From positions 62,001-126,000 of the forward strand of contig NZ_CAKAKL010000012.1 of the NCBI RefSeq assembly GCF_916619195.1: a stretch of DNA of 64,000 bases. Direction: 5' to 3'. This DNA comes from Inquilinus sp. Marseille-Q2685 (GTDB lineage: Bacteria > Pseudomonadota > Alphaproteobacteria > DSM-16000 > Inquilinaceae). Numbering within the stretch: position 1 is the stretch's first letter; every line of letters begins with the position of its first letter. The notes beneath the pieces were generated by a model. The model saw only the letters and a list, made by a program, of their open reading frames with translations. It did not search any database and had not been told where the DNA came from. Below, piece by piece: positions 34,864 to 43,009 of the stretch. The position numbers were made by a program, and so were the translations under genes.

Positions 34864-35736
34864 ATGACCAGCCTCGCCGACAGCGACGACCTTCCGGCCG
34901 CCCCGTCCCGGGCCAGGCGCCTGGGCCGCATCCTGCGCCGGCACCGCAGCCTGACGATCGGCGGCGCCATGGTGCTGCTGCTGGTGCTGGCCGGCCTGCT
35001 GGCGCCGCTCCTGGCCACCCACGACCCGACCCAGCAGTCGCTGGCCCAGGCGCTGCGGCCGCCTTCGGCCGAGCACTTCTTCGGCACCGACCAGTACGGC
35101 CGCGACCTCTATTCCCGCATCGTCTACGGCGCCCGGCTCTCGCTGCTGGAGATCGTGCTGGGCGTCGGCATCGCGCTGGCGGCCGGCGTGCCGCTGGGCC
35201 TGCTGGCCGGCTATTCCGGCGGCCGGGTCGACCAGGCGATCATCTGGGTGATGGACATCCTGTTCGCCTTCCCGGGCATCGTGCTGTCGATCCTGATCGT
35301 CAGCATCCTCGGCACCAGCCTGGTCAACCTGATGATCGGCATCGCCATCTTCTCGATCCCGGTCTATGGCCGGCTGGCCCGCAACCTGGCGCTGGGGCTG
35401 ATGCAGGTGGAGTACACCGAGGCGGCGCGGGCGCTGGGCGCCGGCCTCTGGCGCATCCTGTCCCAGCACATCCTGCGCAACGCGCTGGGGCCGATCATCG
35501 TGCAGGCGACGCTGACCGCCGGCACCGTGGTGCTGACCGCCGCGAGCCTCAGCTTCCTTGGCCTCGGAGCCCAGCCGCCGACGCCGGAATGGGGCGCGAT
35601 GATGAGCGACGGCCGCAACTTCCTGGGCGTCAACATCTGGCTGTCGCTGTTCCCGGGCCTGGCCATCACCTTCTCGGTGCTGGGCTTCAACCTGTTCGGC
35701 GACGGGCTGCGGGATCTGCTGGACCCGCGGCGCTAG
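34864..35736 (+). CDS. ABC transporter permease, DppC/OppC type
   Basis: 290 residues. RRLGRILRRHRSLTIGGAMVLLLVLAGLLAPLLATHDP is the usual start; FGTDQYGRDLYSRIVYGARLSL and the EAA loop EYTEAARALGAGLWRILSQHILRNALGPIIV follow, and the end reads FNLFGDGLRDLLDPR. Six membrane segments. The stop shares the CTAG with the stop of the convergent gene at 35733, so the two frames overlap by four bases. It pairs with the DppB-type permease. Confidence 0.93.
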   Translation: MTSLADSDDLPAAPSRARRLGRILRRHRSLTIGGAMVLLLVLAGLLAPLLATHDPTQQSLAQALRPPSAEHFFGTDQYGRDLYSRIVYGARLSLLEIVLGVGIALAAGVPLGLLAGYSGGRVDQAIIWVMDILFAFPGIVLSILIVSILGTSLVNLMIGIAIFSIPVYGRLARNLALGLMQVEYTEAARALGAGLWRILSQHILRNALGPIIVQATLTAGTVVLTAASLSFLGLGAQPPTPEWGAMMSDGRNFLGVNIWLSLFPGLAITFSVLGFNLFGDGLRDLLDPRR

Positions 35737-36653
35737 CCCGGCAGCATCTCGGTCGAGCCCAGCGACCGCAGGCGGTCGTCGCGCAGATGGCCGCCGAGCG
35801 AGGCGCTGACCGCGGCGATGAAGGCGCCGATCAGCAGCGACAGGAAGGCGGCGAAGGCGGTCGACAGCCCGGCCTTGCGGGCGGCGTCCGCCGCCTCGCG
35901 CGCCTTGGCCGCGGCGGCGTCGACCTGGGCCACGACCTCGTCGACGCGCTTTTCCGCATCGGCCTGGCTGAGGCCGGTGCGCTGCGCCGCGAGCTGCGCC
36001 AGATAGGTCCTGTCGGCCGGCGGCAGGCCGCCATTGGCGACGGCATTGGCCAGGATGCGTGCCACCTCCGGCCGCGGATCGCCGCCATTGGCGGCCGGCG
36101 GCGCGGCGTCGGGCGCCGGCCGGAACAGCAGGTCGATGGCATAGCCGGTCGGGTCGGCCGGTGCCGCCGCCGGGGCGGCCGCCGTCGCGCCCTGGGCCGC
36201 GCCGGATGCCACGGTCGCCGTGGCCTGGACGCCGGTCGAGGCGGCGCCGTAGCCGACGAAGCCCAGCACCACCGCGACGAACAGGGTGGCGACGCACCAG
36301 GTGAGGAAACCGTGCGCCGTGTCGCGGAAGGCGACCTCATCGGTGTGGACGTTCGCCCAGCGCGTGCGCAGCCGCCCGGTGATGTAGCCGCCGAAGCCCG
36401 AGGCGATCCACTGGATGACGATCAGCCCGATCGCGGTGGTGACCGCGAAGGCGCCGGCGCCGATGCCGGAGCCCGGCCAGGGCGAGACCAGGGACAGGCC
36501 GAAGCCGGTTCCCAGCACCATCAGCGCCAGGGTGATCGCGGCGGCGACCGCCGCCCCGGCGAAGACCGCGCCCCAGGACACGCCGGACGATGCCGCCTCC
36601 ACCGCCGGGGCGGCGATGCGGGGTTCGGGATAATCAGGATAGGTGCCGACCAT
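35733..36653 (-). CDS. Hypothetical membrane protein with long alanine-rich periplasmic or cytoplasmic region
   Basis: 306 residues from ATG 36653 (MVGTYPDYPEPR). Hydrophobic segments lie at about residues 28-55, 65-90 and 115-140, and a fourth near the C-terminus (FAAFLSLLIGAFIAAVSASLGGHLRDDRLR). Between them lies an Ala/Pro-rich stretch and a helical segment (AEKRVDEVVAQVDAAAAKAREAADAARKAG) that could form a coiled coil. This arrangement is found in many uncharacterised alphaproteobacterial proteins. A 25-residue membrane protein starts the operon upstream. Function unknown. Confidence 0.72.
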   Translation of the reverse strand: MVGTYPDYPEPRIAAPAVEAASSGVSWGAVFAGAAVAAAITLALMVLGTGFGLSLVSPWPGSGIGAGAFAVTTAIGLIVIQWIASGFGGYITGRLRTRWANVHTDEVAFRDTAHGFLTWCVATLFVAVVLGFVGYGAASTGVQATATVASGAAQGATAAAPAAAPADPTGYAIDLLFRPAPDAAPPAANGGDPRPEVARILANAVANGGLPPADRTYLAQLAAQRTGLSQADAEKRVDEVVAQVDAAAAKAREAADAARKAGLSTAFAAFLSLLIGAFIAAVSASLGGHLRDDRLRSLGSTEMLPG

Positions 36654-36664
36654 CTCGTCCTCCC

Positions 36665-36742
36665 TCAGCGGAACAGCAGCAGGATGAGGATGATCACCGG
36701 GATCGGAACCCCGAGCAGCCAGAGAAGAATGCCGCGGCCCAT
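36665..36742 (-). CDS. 25-residue single-pass membrane miniprotein
   Basis: The frame MGRGILLWLLGVPIPVIILI (continuing LLLFR, then TGA) is nearly all hydrophobic. It is preceded by caggaggccgat, an excellent Shine-Dalgarno at 5-6 nt before the ATG. It ends 12 nt before the start of the membrane protein at 36653, so both are probably one transcript. Tiny proteins with GVPIPVIILLxLL patterns are widespread, often unannotated, in alphaproteobacteria. It probably inserts in the inner membrane; function unknown. Too short for most gene finders. Confidence 0.65.
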   Translation of the reverse strand: MGRGILLWLLGVPIPVIILILLLFR

Positions 36743-36838
36743 ATCGGCCTCCTGAAGCGGGAACACTCATTCTTCGAATGGCGGCGCGGCGGCTTGCGTT
36801 CCGCCGGAGTCCGCAATTTCCCTTCCGGCCGGTGTTCT

Positions 36839-37465
36839 TTATCGGCCGATCAGCGCCGAGGCGGTGATGGCGACGAGGGCCGCGGCCATGGCCAGGTTGA
36901 TGAGGCGCGCTCTGACCGGGTCGCGCAGCCAACGGGACAGCGACACGCCGGCCAGCAGCCAAGCGAGATGGATCAGCACGACCATGCCGCCGAGCAGCAC
37001 CGTCTTCACCGCGGCGTCGAGACCGGGATCCCGGGCGACGGTCGTGCCGGCGAAGACCGCCGCGATCGCGACATAGGCCTTGGGGTTGGCGACGGCGAGC
37101 AGGACGCCGCCGAGGAAGGACGGCGCCGGCACCGCCCCCTCCCCGCCTTCCAGCGGCGGCGCGGTCGCGATCCTGCAGGCCAGGAACAGGATGTAGACGG
37201 CGGAGACGATGCCGAGCGCGAGCGCCCCGTGCGGGATCGAGGCCACCAGCGCCACCACCCCGGCCGCCACCGCCAGCAGCACCGCGATCGTGCCGGCGAT
37301 CAGCCCGCAGGCATAGGGCAGCGAGCGGCGGATGCCGAAGGAGGCGCCGACCGCGGTGACGCTGATCGTCGACGGGCCCGGGCTACCCATGACGACCGCG
37401 GACGCCAGCAGCAGCGCCGCCAGAGGCCGCCACAGCCCCTGCAGTTCGGCGAGTTGAGCCTCCAT
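36839..37465 (-). CDS. LysE/RhtB-family amino-acid exporter
   Basis: 208 residues, six hydrophobic segments, and the family's GSPGPSTISVTAVGASFGIRRSLPYACGLIAGTIA near residues 26-61 (the LysE GPxxxxV region). ANPKAYVAIAAVFAGTTVARDPG (second conserved Pro/Lys) follows. Members export amino acids such as lysine, homoserine or threonine. It stands between a membrane protein gene and the divergent ferritin-like gene, with 96 bp free before it. Substrate unknown. Confidence 0.87.
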   Translation of the reverse strand: MEAQLAELQGLWRPLAALLLASAVVMGSPGPSTISVTAVGASFGIRRSLPYACGLIAGTIAVLLAVAAGVVALVASIPHGALALGIVSAVYILFLACRIATAPPLEGGEGAVPAPSFLGGVLLAVANPKAYVAIAAVFAGTTVARDPGLDAAVKTVLLGGMVVLIHLAWLLAGVSLSRWLRDPVRARLINLAMAAALVAITASALIGR

Positions 37466-37612
37466 CGGCGGCGATGCTAGCGACCTTCGCCGGGCCGGTC
37501 TTGGACGGCGGTGCCCTCCGCCATGGCGGAATCGGCGAAGCGGAACGCCGGGGGCGCTGGCCCTGTTGGCCCCCCAAGTCGACCTGCCCAGAGTTCAACC
37601 GGAGGAGAGACC

Positions 37613-38107
37613 ATGGCGACCAAGGAAAAGACCCTCGACGATCTGTTCCTCGAGACGCTGAAGGACATGTATCACGCCGAGAAGCAGATCCTGCGCGGCC
37701 TGACCAAGATGGCGAAGGCGACCAAGACGCCGGAGCTGGCCCAGGCCTTCGAGACCCACCGCGACGAGACCGACGGCCAGGTGCAGCGGCTGGAGCAGGT
37801 GGTCGAGATCCTCGGCAAGCGGGCCCAGACCAAGCCCTGCGAGGCGATCCAGGGGCTGATCGCGGAAGCGGCCGAGGTGATGGACGAGTTCAAGGGCACC
37901 CCGGCCCTCGACGCCGGGCTGCTGTCCGCGGCCCAGGCGGTCGAGCATTACGAGATCTCCCGCTACGGCACGCTCAAGGCCTGGGCGCAGCAGCTGGGGA
38001 TGAAGGATGCGGTGGACCTGCTGGACCAGACCCTGAAGGAGGAGAAGAAGACCGACCAGCTGCTGAACCAGCTGGCGGAGCGCAGCCTGAACAAGAAGGC
38101 CGCCTGA
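37613..38107 (+). CDS. Ferritin-like stress protein, DUF892/YciF family
   Basis: 164 residues, four-helix bundle of the YciF/YciE type. MYHAEKQILRGLTKMAKATKTPELAQAFETHRDETDGQVQRLEQV is the first pair of helices with Glu and His metal ligands (E-x-HxxE pattern); a second pair comes with AVEHYEISRYGTLKAWAQQLG. The start follows accggaggagaga. Such proteins are induced by osmotic or general stress and may bind iron, but their reaction is not known. A clean hairpin ends it at 38121. Confidence 0.9.
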   Translation: MATKEKTLDDLFLETLKDMYHAEKQILRGLTKMAKATKTPELAQAFETHRDETDGQVQRLEQVVEILGKRAQTKPCEAIQGLIAEAAEVMDEFKGTPALDAGLLSAAQAVEHYEISRYGTLKAWAQQLGMKDAVDLLDQTLKEEKKTDQLLNQLAERSLNKKAA

Positions 38108-38120
38108 CCGCGGCACGGCG

Positions 38121-38142
38121 CCGGGGATCCCGCGATCCCCGG
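38121..38142 (+). terminator. Perfect hairpin after the ferritin-like gene
   Basis: ccggggatc and gatccccgg form 9-bp perfect arms around ccgc, starting 13 nt after the stop. Downstream the 38143-38440 stretch shows no gene, only an AT-rich promoter region near 38340-38440 (gaaattatgttatacaaattgaaattgacacc) and a palindrome before mtnB. Confidence 0.65.
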
Positions 38143-38420
38143 CCGCTCCTTCAGCCGTCGAGCCGGACCGCGCGCAGATGGTGCCGGCCGGCGCCGGCGG
38201 CGCGACCCGGTGGTGATGCGCCGAATGGGCGTGGTGGGCGTGCGCCATTCCCTGCTCCCTCTGCTCCATCCCCGGCGAAATGGGGCTTCCAGCAACTGGA
38301 AGGTTAACCGCGCCGGCCGGATCCGAGTTCGGGCCCGTCCATTCAACTCGAAATTATGTTATACAAATTGAAATTGACACCGACCGGCGCGCATATAAGG
38401 TCTGGACGCTTGCGGCGAGG

Positions 38421-38439
38421 GGAATTTAGCGAAAATTCC
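38421..38439. promoter_or_regulatory. Palindrome in the leader of the mtn operon
   Basis: GGAATTT-agcga-AAATTCC is a perfect 19-bp dyad just downstream of an AT-rich promoter stretch (ttgacacc near 38373) and 51 bp upstream of the proposed mtnB ATG. It is a candidate repressor site or transcription attenuator for the methionine-salvage genes. I looked for the SAM-II riboswitch pattern here and did not see it. Confidence 0.4.
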
Positions 38440-38489
38440 TCGTGCTGCGTTGCGAAATGCAGGACCCGCCGTCTCGCCCCGGATCGATC

Positions 38490-39155
38490 ATGGCCCCGAC
38501 ACCCGACATCCTTCCCGTCTCGCCCGTGTCCCGCCTGCCGCAGAGGCCGGCGGAGCAGGAGGCGGCGATCCAGGCCGTGCTGGACGGCGCCGCCTTCGCC
38601 GGCGCCCGTGGCTGGGTGCCGGCCACCAGCGGCAACTTCTCCGCCCGGATCGACGCCGACGGCATCGCCATCACCGCCACCGGCACCGACAAGGCCCGGC
38701 TGACCCGCGACGACATCATCACCGTGTCGCTGGCCGACCCGGCGCATCCGCGCGCCTCGGCCGAGGCGCCCCTGCATGTCGATTTGTACCGGGCGTTTCC
38801 GGAGATCGGCGCGATTTTCCATGTGCACAGCCCGGCGGCGACGCTGCTGTCGCTGGTCGACGCCCCGAAGGGCGCGGTGCGGATCCAAGGCTTCGAGCTG
38901 CAGAAGGCGCTGGCGGGCGTGAAGACCCACGAGGTCGCGCTGGACATCCCGGTCTTCGCCAATTCGCAGGACATGGCGGTGCTGGGCCCGCAGGTGCTGG
39001 CGCGGCTGGGCGCCGCCCCCGCCATTCCCGGCTATCTCCTGGCCGGCCACGGGCTCTATGCCTGGGGCCGCACCCCGGCCGAGGCGCGGCGCCATCTGGA
39101 GGCGCTGGAGGTCCTGCTGGGATTCGAGTTCGAGCGACGGAGGCTGCAGCCATGA
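38490..39155 (+). CDS. mtnB: Methylthioribulose-1-phosphate dehydratase
   Basis: 221 residues, class II aldolase fold. GWVPATSGNFSARI (about residues 41-54), the catalytic Glu and metal-ligand region EAPLHVDLYRAFPEIGAIFHVHSPAA (His111, His113) and GHGLYAWGRTPAEARRHLEALEVLLGFE (His187) are present. It dehydrates methylthioribulose 1-phosphate in methionine salvage. The ATG at 38490 was chosen because upstream alternatives (38442 GTG, 38457 ATG) cross the palindrome region or lack RBS, but the start is uncertain. Stop overlaps mtnD by 4 nt. Confidence 0.9.
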   Translation: MAPTPDILPVSPVSRLPQRPAEQEAAIQAVLDGAAFAGARGWVPATSGNFSARIDADGIAITATGTDKARLTRDDIITVSLADPAHPRASAEAPLHVDLYRAFPEIGAIFHVHSPAATLLSLVDAPKGAVRIQGFELQKALAGVKTHEVALDIPVFANSQDMAVLGPQVLARLGAAPAIPGYLLAGHGLYAWGRTPAEARRHLEALEVLLGFEFERRRLQP

Positions 39156-39697
39156 CCCGGCTCTATGTCTATGACGAGACCAACCCCGCGGCGCTGCTGG
39201 TGGACACCGAGGACGGCGCCGCGATCGCGCGCGAGCTGAACGCCATCGGCGTGCGGTTCGAGCGCTGGGCGGCGAGCGCGCCGCTGGCGGCAGATGCCGA
39301 CCAGGACGCGGTGATCGCGGCCTACAAGCCGGAGATCGACCGGCTGAAGGCGGAATGCGGCTACAAGTCGGTGGACGTGGTGCGGATGCAGCCGGACCAC
39401 CCGCAGCGCGAGGCCTTCCGCGAGAAGTTCCTGGACGAGCACACCCACAGCGAGGACGAGGTCCGGTTCTTCGTCGAGGGCTCCGGCGCCTTCTACCTGC
39501 GCAAGGCCGGTCGGGTGTTCAAGGTGGTGTGTACCAAGGACGACCTGATCAGCGTGCCGGCCGGCACCACCCATTGGTTCGACATGGGCCCGGCGCCGCG
39601 CTTCACCGCGATCCGCCTGTTCGAGAACAGCGACGGCTGGATCGCCAAATTCACCGGCGACACCATCGCCCGCCGCTTCCCGCTCTACGCCGGCTGA
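39152..39697 (+). CDS. mtnD: Acireductone dioxygenase
   Basis: 181 residues, cupin. The metal ligands are in LDEHTHSEDEVRFFVEGSG (His97, His99, Glu103) and THWFDMG (His141). It oxidises acireductone to formate and 2-keto-4-methylthiobutyrate (Fe form) or to methylthiopropionate, CO and formate (Ni form). Coupled to mtnB by ATGA. Together with mtnK and mtnC (43006-44967) it covers most of the pathway. A palindromic repeat (copy B) follows. Confidence 0.95.
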   Translation: MTRLYVYDETNPAALLVDTEDGAAIARELNAIGVRFERWAASAPLAADADQDAVIAAYKPEIDRLKAECGYKSVDVVRMQPDHPQREAFREKFLDEHTHSEDEVRFFVEGSGAFYLRKAGRVFKVVCTKDDLISVPAGTTHWFDMGPAPRFTAIRLFENSDGWIAKFTGDTIARRFPLYAG

Positions 39698-39720
39698 CGG
39701 GTGCCCGGGGGGAAGCACCG

Positions 39721-39856
39721 CTCTCCCCCTCATCCTCCCGTCGCCAACGCGACGGGCCCCTCCCTCTCCCCGAGGAGAGGGGAATATGAGCTCCGCCCTC
39801 TTTACCTCTCCCCCGGCGAGAGGTCGAAATCGCGCAGCGATTTCGGGTGAGGGGGC
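39721..39856. repeat. Intergenic palindromic repeat, copy B
   Basis: Begins ctctccccctcatcctccc and ends gaaatcgcgcagcgatttcgggtgaggggg; the middle reads cctctccccgaggagagg. Apart from a short central stretch it is almost identical to copy A at 18908-19025, twenty kb away. It stands between mtnD and the thiosugar-type binding-protein gene, all on the same strand, and could form a strong hairpin in the transcript. Confidence 0.75.
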
Positions 39857-39912
39857 TGGCACCGGCCCCATCCACCACGGCTCGACGCCCGCGCCCTTCA
39901 GGATTCACCGCC

Positions 39913-41241
39913 ATGACCACCGTCCGCGACCACACCTTTCCGATCGGCCGCCGCCGCTTCCTGGCCGGGGCCTCCGCCGGCGCGCTCGGGCTCGGCCTCG
40001 CGCCCCTCGGCCGGGCCTTCGCCCAGGGCAGGCGCTTCGACGGCCAGAGCCTGAACCTGATGATCATCCAGCCGCATGTGGTGGCCGGGCGGTATCTGGC
40101 CGAGGCCTGGGAGAAGGCGACCGGCGGCAAGATCAACGTCACCGCCGTGCCCTACGACCAGTTGCAGGCCAAGGCGACGCTGGACGTGCAGTCCGGCACC
40201 AACAATTTCGACGTGATCGACTACTGGTACACCGGCGTCGGCGCGCTGGCGAATGACGGCATCATCGTCGACGTCACCGAATGGATCGAGCGGGACAAGG
40301 CGGAGATCCAGCCGGACGACTATCTGCGCTCGATCTACGATCCCTACACCCTGGCCGACGGCAAGCGCTGGGGGCTGCCCTATGACGGCGACAGCCACCT
40401 GCTGTTCTACAACAAGGAGATCTTCGACCGGCACGGGCTGAAGCCCCCGACCACCTGGGACGAGTATCTGGAGCGGTCGAAGGCGATCACCGAGGCCGAG
40501 AAGGCCAACGGCATCTACGGCGCCGCGGTGCTGGGCGGCAAGGCGCCGATCATCATCGGCGCGTCCTACGCCAACCGCCTGGCCGGCTTCGGCGGCCGCT
40601 ACCTGAAGGAGGACGGATCCTCCGCCCTCGACGAGTCCCCGGCGGTCGAGGCGGCCAAGGCGCTGAAGGACGCCGCGCCCTCGGCCCTGCCGACCCCCTT
40701 GGAGACCCGCTTCGAGGAAGGCCTGCCGGCCTTCCTGTCGGGCAAGGTCGCGATGATCGAGTTCTGGAGCGACCTCGGCGTCTATGCCCAGGACCCGAAG
40801 GGGTCGAAGATCGTCGACAAATGGGACGCGGTGCGGATCCCGGTCGGCGGTTCGAACAAGACCAGCCGGCTGGCGCTGAACTCCGGCTTCGCCTTCGCCA
40901 TCTCCTCGGGCTCCGAGAAGCAGGAGCATGCGTGGGAGTTCATCAAGTTCGCCACCAGCGCCAAGACCGGCCTCGACCTGCTGCTGACCACCGGCAGCGG
41001 CATCGACCCGGACCGCACATCGACGCTGAACGCGCCGGAGTACAAGGCCTTCGCGCCGAAGGTGCAGACCGCGCTGGCCGGGGCGCTGGAGAACGGCCTG
41101 CCCTGGCCGAACGGCCCGGAATCGCCGCAGCTGATGCAGGTGCTGGCCGACGAGCTGGCGCTGGTGCTGGCCGACCAGAAGTCGCCCGAGGAGGCGATCG
41201 CGGCCGCGCATGAGCAGTGGACCGCGATCATCGGTTCGTGA
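39913..41241 (+). CDS. Sugar-type ABC transporter substrate-binding protein in the mtn cluster
   Basis: 442 residues. Twin-arginine signal (IGRRRFLAGASAGALGLGLAPLGRAFAQG), then a SBP_bac_1 fold with LNLMIIQPHVVAGRYLAEAWEKATGGKINVTAVPYDQLQAKATLDVQ and later GKVAMIEFWSDLGVYAQDPKGSK. This is the maltose/glycerol-3-phosphate type binding protein (CUT1). The two permeases follow with overlaps (stop/ATG at 41239-41243). Flanked by mtnD and mtnK, its ligand is probably methylthioribose, a methylthio-nucleoside or a related thiosugar. Inference from context. Confidence 0.88.
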   Translation: MTTVRDHTFPIGRRRFLAGASAGALGLGLAPLGRAFAQGRRFDGQSLNLMIIQPHVVAGRYLAEAWEKATGGKINVTAVPYDQLQAKATLDVQSGTNNFDVIDYWYTGVGALANDGIIVDVTEWIERDKAEIQPDDYLRSIYDPYTLADGKRWGLPYDGDSHLLFYNKEIFDRHGLKPPTTWDEYLERSKAITEAEKANGIYGAAVLGGKAPIIIGASYANRLAGFGGRYLKEDGSSALDESPAVEAAKALKDAAPSALPTPLETRFEEGLPAFLSGKVAMIEFWSDLGVYAQDPKGSKIVDKWDAVRIPVGGSNKTSRLALNSGFAFAISSGSEKQEHAWEFIKFATSAKTGLDLLLTTGSGIDPDRTSTLNAPEYKAFAPKVQTALAGALENGLPWPNGPESPQLMQVLADELALVLADQKSPEEAIAAAHEQWTAIIGS

Positions 41242-42170
41242 TGGCCCTGGCGGAGAGCATCGACACGGCACGGGCGGCAGCGCCGGCGCGGCGCCGGCGG
41301 TGGCGGCCGGGGACCAGGTCCCTGGCCTCGCCGCTGGTGGTGACGCTGGTGCTGACCACGCTCTATCCGCTGGTGGCGCTGGTCGCCCTCTCCCTCAGCA
41401 GGAGCACGCTCGGCAAACCGTTGCGCGACTGGGCCGGCATCGCCAATTTCGCGCGGGTGCTGGGCGACCCGGCTTTCCTGGCCTCGCTATGGCGCAGCGC
41501 CGCCTTCGCCCTGCCGATGGCGGCGATCGAGCTGGTGCTGGGCCTGGCGCTGGCCCTGCTGTTCCATCGCCTGGTGAAGGCCGGCCGGGTGCTGACCAGC
41601 CTGGCGCTGCTGCCGCTGATGACGCCGCCGGTGATGGTCGGCGTCGCCTGGAAGCTGATCTTCGCCGCCGATGGCGGCCTGCTGAACGGCTGGCTGCGCG
41701 CCGCCGGGCTGATCGACGCGCCGATGAGCTTCCTCGGCTCCTCCGGCTGGGCCGCCGTCGCCATCGTCGTCGCCGACGCCTGGCAGTGGACGCCCTTCGT
41801 CGCCCTGCTGTGCTTCGCCGCGATCAAGGGCCTGTCGGAGGAGGTGATGGAGGCGGCGCGGCTGGACGGCGCCACGGCCTGGCAGCGCTTCCGCCACATC
41901 ACCCTGCCGCTGCTGGTGCCGACAATGGCTGCGGTGTTCCTGCTGCGGCTGGTGATGGCCTTCAAGCTGTTCGACCTGGTCTATGTCCTGACCTTCGGCG
42001 GGCCGGGCTTCGACACCACGACCAGCGGCTTCCAGATCTGGCGCCTGGCCTTCGAGCAGTTCGACGTCGGCCGCGCCGCCGCCGCGACCCTGGTCTTCAC
42101 GGCGTTCGTCAGCCTGGTGGTCTGGCCGGCCTCGCGCGCGGCGAAGCGGCTGGAGGCGCGGTACACATGA
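41241..42170 (+). CDS. Sugar ABC transporter permease (CUT1, MalF-like half)
   Basis: 309 residues from an ATG sharing a base with the previous stop (tgatg). Six membrane segments and the EAA loop EEVMEAARLDGATAWQRFRHITLPLLVPT (about residues 200-228), with a preceding cytoplasmic, basic N-terminus. LYPLVALVALSLSRSTLGKP and TSLALLPLMTPPVMVGVAWKLIFAADGGLLNGWL match UgpA/MalF proteins. Coupled to the second permease by ATGA. Inner membrane, import role. Confidence 0.9.
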   Translation: MALAESIDTARAAAPARRRRWRPGTRSLASPLVVTLVLTTLYPLVALVALSLSRSTLGKPLRDWAGIANFARVLGDPAFLASLWRSAAFALPMAAIELVLGLALALLFHRLVKAGRVLTSLALLPLMTPPVMVGVAWKLIFAADGGLLNGWLRAAGLIDAPMSFLGSSGWAAVAIVVADAWQWTPFVALLCFAAIKGLSEEVMEAARLDGATAWQRFRHITLPLLVPTMAAVFLLRLVMAFKLFDLVYVLTFGGPGFDTTTSGFQIWRLAFEQFDVGRAAAATLVFTAFVSLVVWPASRAAKRLEARYT

Positions 42171-43009
42171 CCCCCGCCGCCCACACCGCGCGGCCGGAGG
42201 CGCCGCATCGCTGGTCCTGGATCGACCTGGTCGCCGTGCTGGTGGCCGCGGCCTTCCTGCTGCCGCTGGCTTATCTGCTGTCGGTCTCCTTCAAGTCTCC
42301 GGACCAGGTGCTGAGCGGTAGCTTCCTGCCGGAGGCGCCGACCCTGGCCAACTGGCCGGCCGCCTTCGGCGCCACGGCGCTGACCCGCTTCATCGTCAAT
42401 TCGGTGCTGACGGCGGTGCTGGGCGGCGTCGTCACCATCCTGATCGCCCTGCCCGCCGCCTATGCCTGCCTGCGCCTGGACAAAGCGGGCGAACGGCTGG
42501 TCTCGATCGCCTTCGGCAGCTTCGTGGCGCCGCCGATCGTGGCCGCGATCCCGTTCTTCTTCCTGCTGAAGGCGACGGGTCTCTTGAACAGCGTGATCGG
42601 CCTTGCCCTGGTCTACGGCCTGACCAACGTGCCGGTGGCGTTGTGGCTGCTGATCCCGTTCCTGCGCCGCATCCCGCGCGAGATCGAGGACGCCGCCGCG
42701 ATCGACGGGGCCGGGCCGCTGTTGACCCTCGCCCGGGTGATCGCGCCGCTGGTCGCCCCGGGCATCGCGGCGACGGCGATCATCGTGATCATCCTCGGCT
42801 ACAACGAGTTCCTGTTCGCCTCGGTCTTCACCTTCGCCGACGAGACCCGGACGCTGACCGTCGGCATCTCGCTGTTCCAGGGCGACCGGCTGGTGAATTT
42901 CGGCCAGATGGCCGCGGCCTCGCTGGTCGGGATCGCGCCGATCTATCTCATCGCCCTGCTGGCCCAGCGCTGGCTGGTGGCGGGGCTGACCGAGGGGAGC
43001 GTGAAGTGA
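42167..43009 (+). CDS. Sugar ABC transporter permease (CUT1, MalG-like half)
   Basis: 280 residues. LVAAAFLLPLAYLLSVSFKSPDQVLSGSFLPEAPTLANWPAAFG is the UgpE/MalG start; the EAA loop is EIEDAAAIDGAGPLLTLARVIAPLVAPGIAATA, and GYNEFLFASVFTFADETRTLTVGISLFQGD follows. The stop overlaps the GTG start of mtnK. The importer lacks an ATPase gene in this operon, so its energy subunit must be encoded elsewhere (a shared MsiK/UgpC-like ATPase is known for other CUT1 systems). Confidence 0.9.
   Translation: MTPAAHTARPEAPHRWSWIDLVAVLVAAAFLLPLAYLLSVSFKSPDQVLSGSFLPEAPTLANWPAAFGATALTRFIVNSVLTAVLGGVVTILIALPAAYACLRLDKAGERLVSIAFGSFVAPPIVAAIPFFFLLKATGLLNSVIGLALVYGLTNVPVALWLLIPFLRRIPREIEDAAAIDGAGPLLTLARVIAPLVAPGIAATAIIVIILGYNEFLFASVFTFADETRTLTVGISLFQGDRLVNFGQMAAASLVGIAPIYLIALLAQRWLVAGLTEGSVK

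Noticed and set aside
38125-38269. A short His-rich minus-strand frame (AHAHHAHSAHHHR) behind the ferritin-like gene
   Set aside because: It overlaps the terminator hairpin and ferritin gene, has no good ribosome binding site, and becomes meaningless after the His cluster.
38340-38490. SAM riboswitch before mtnB
   Set aside because: The region has a palindrome but no SAM-II-like pseudoknot pattern or conserved core that I can read.
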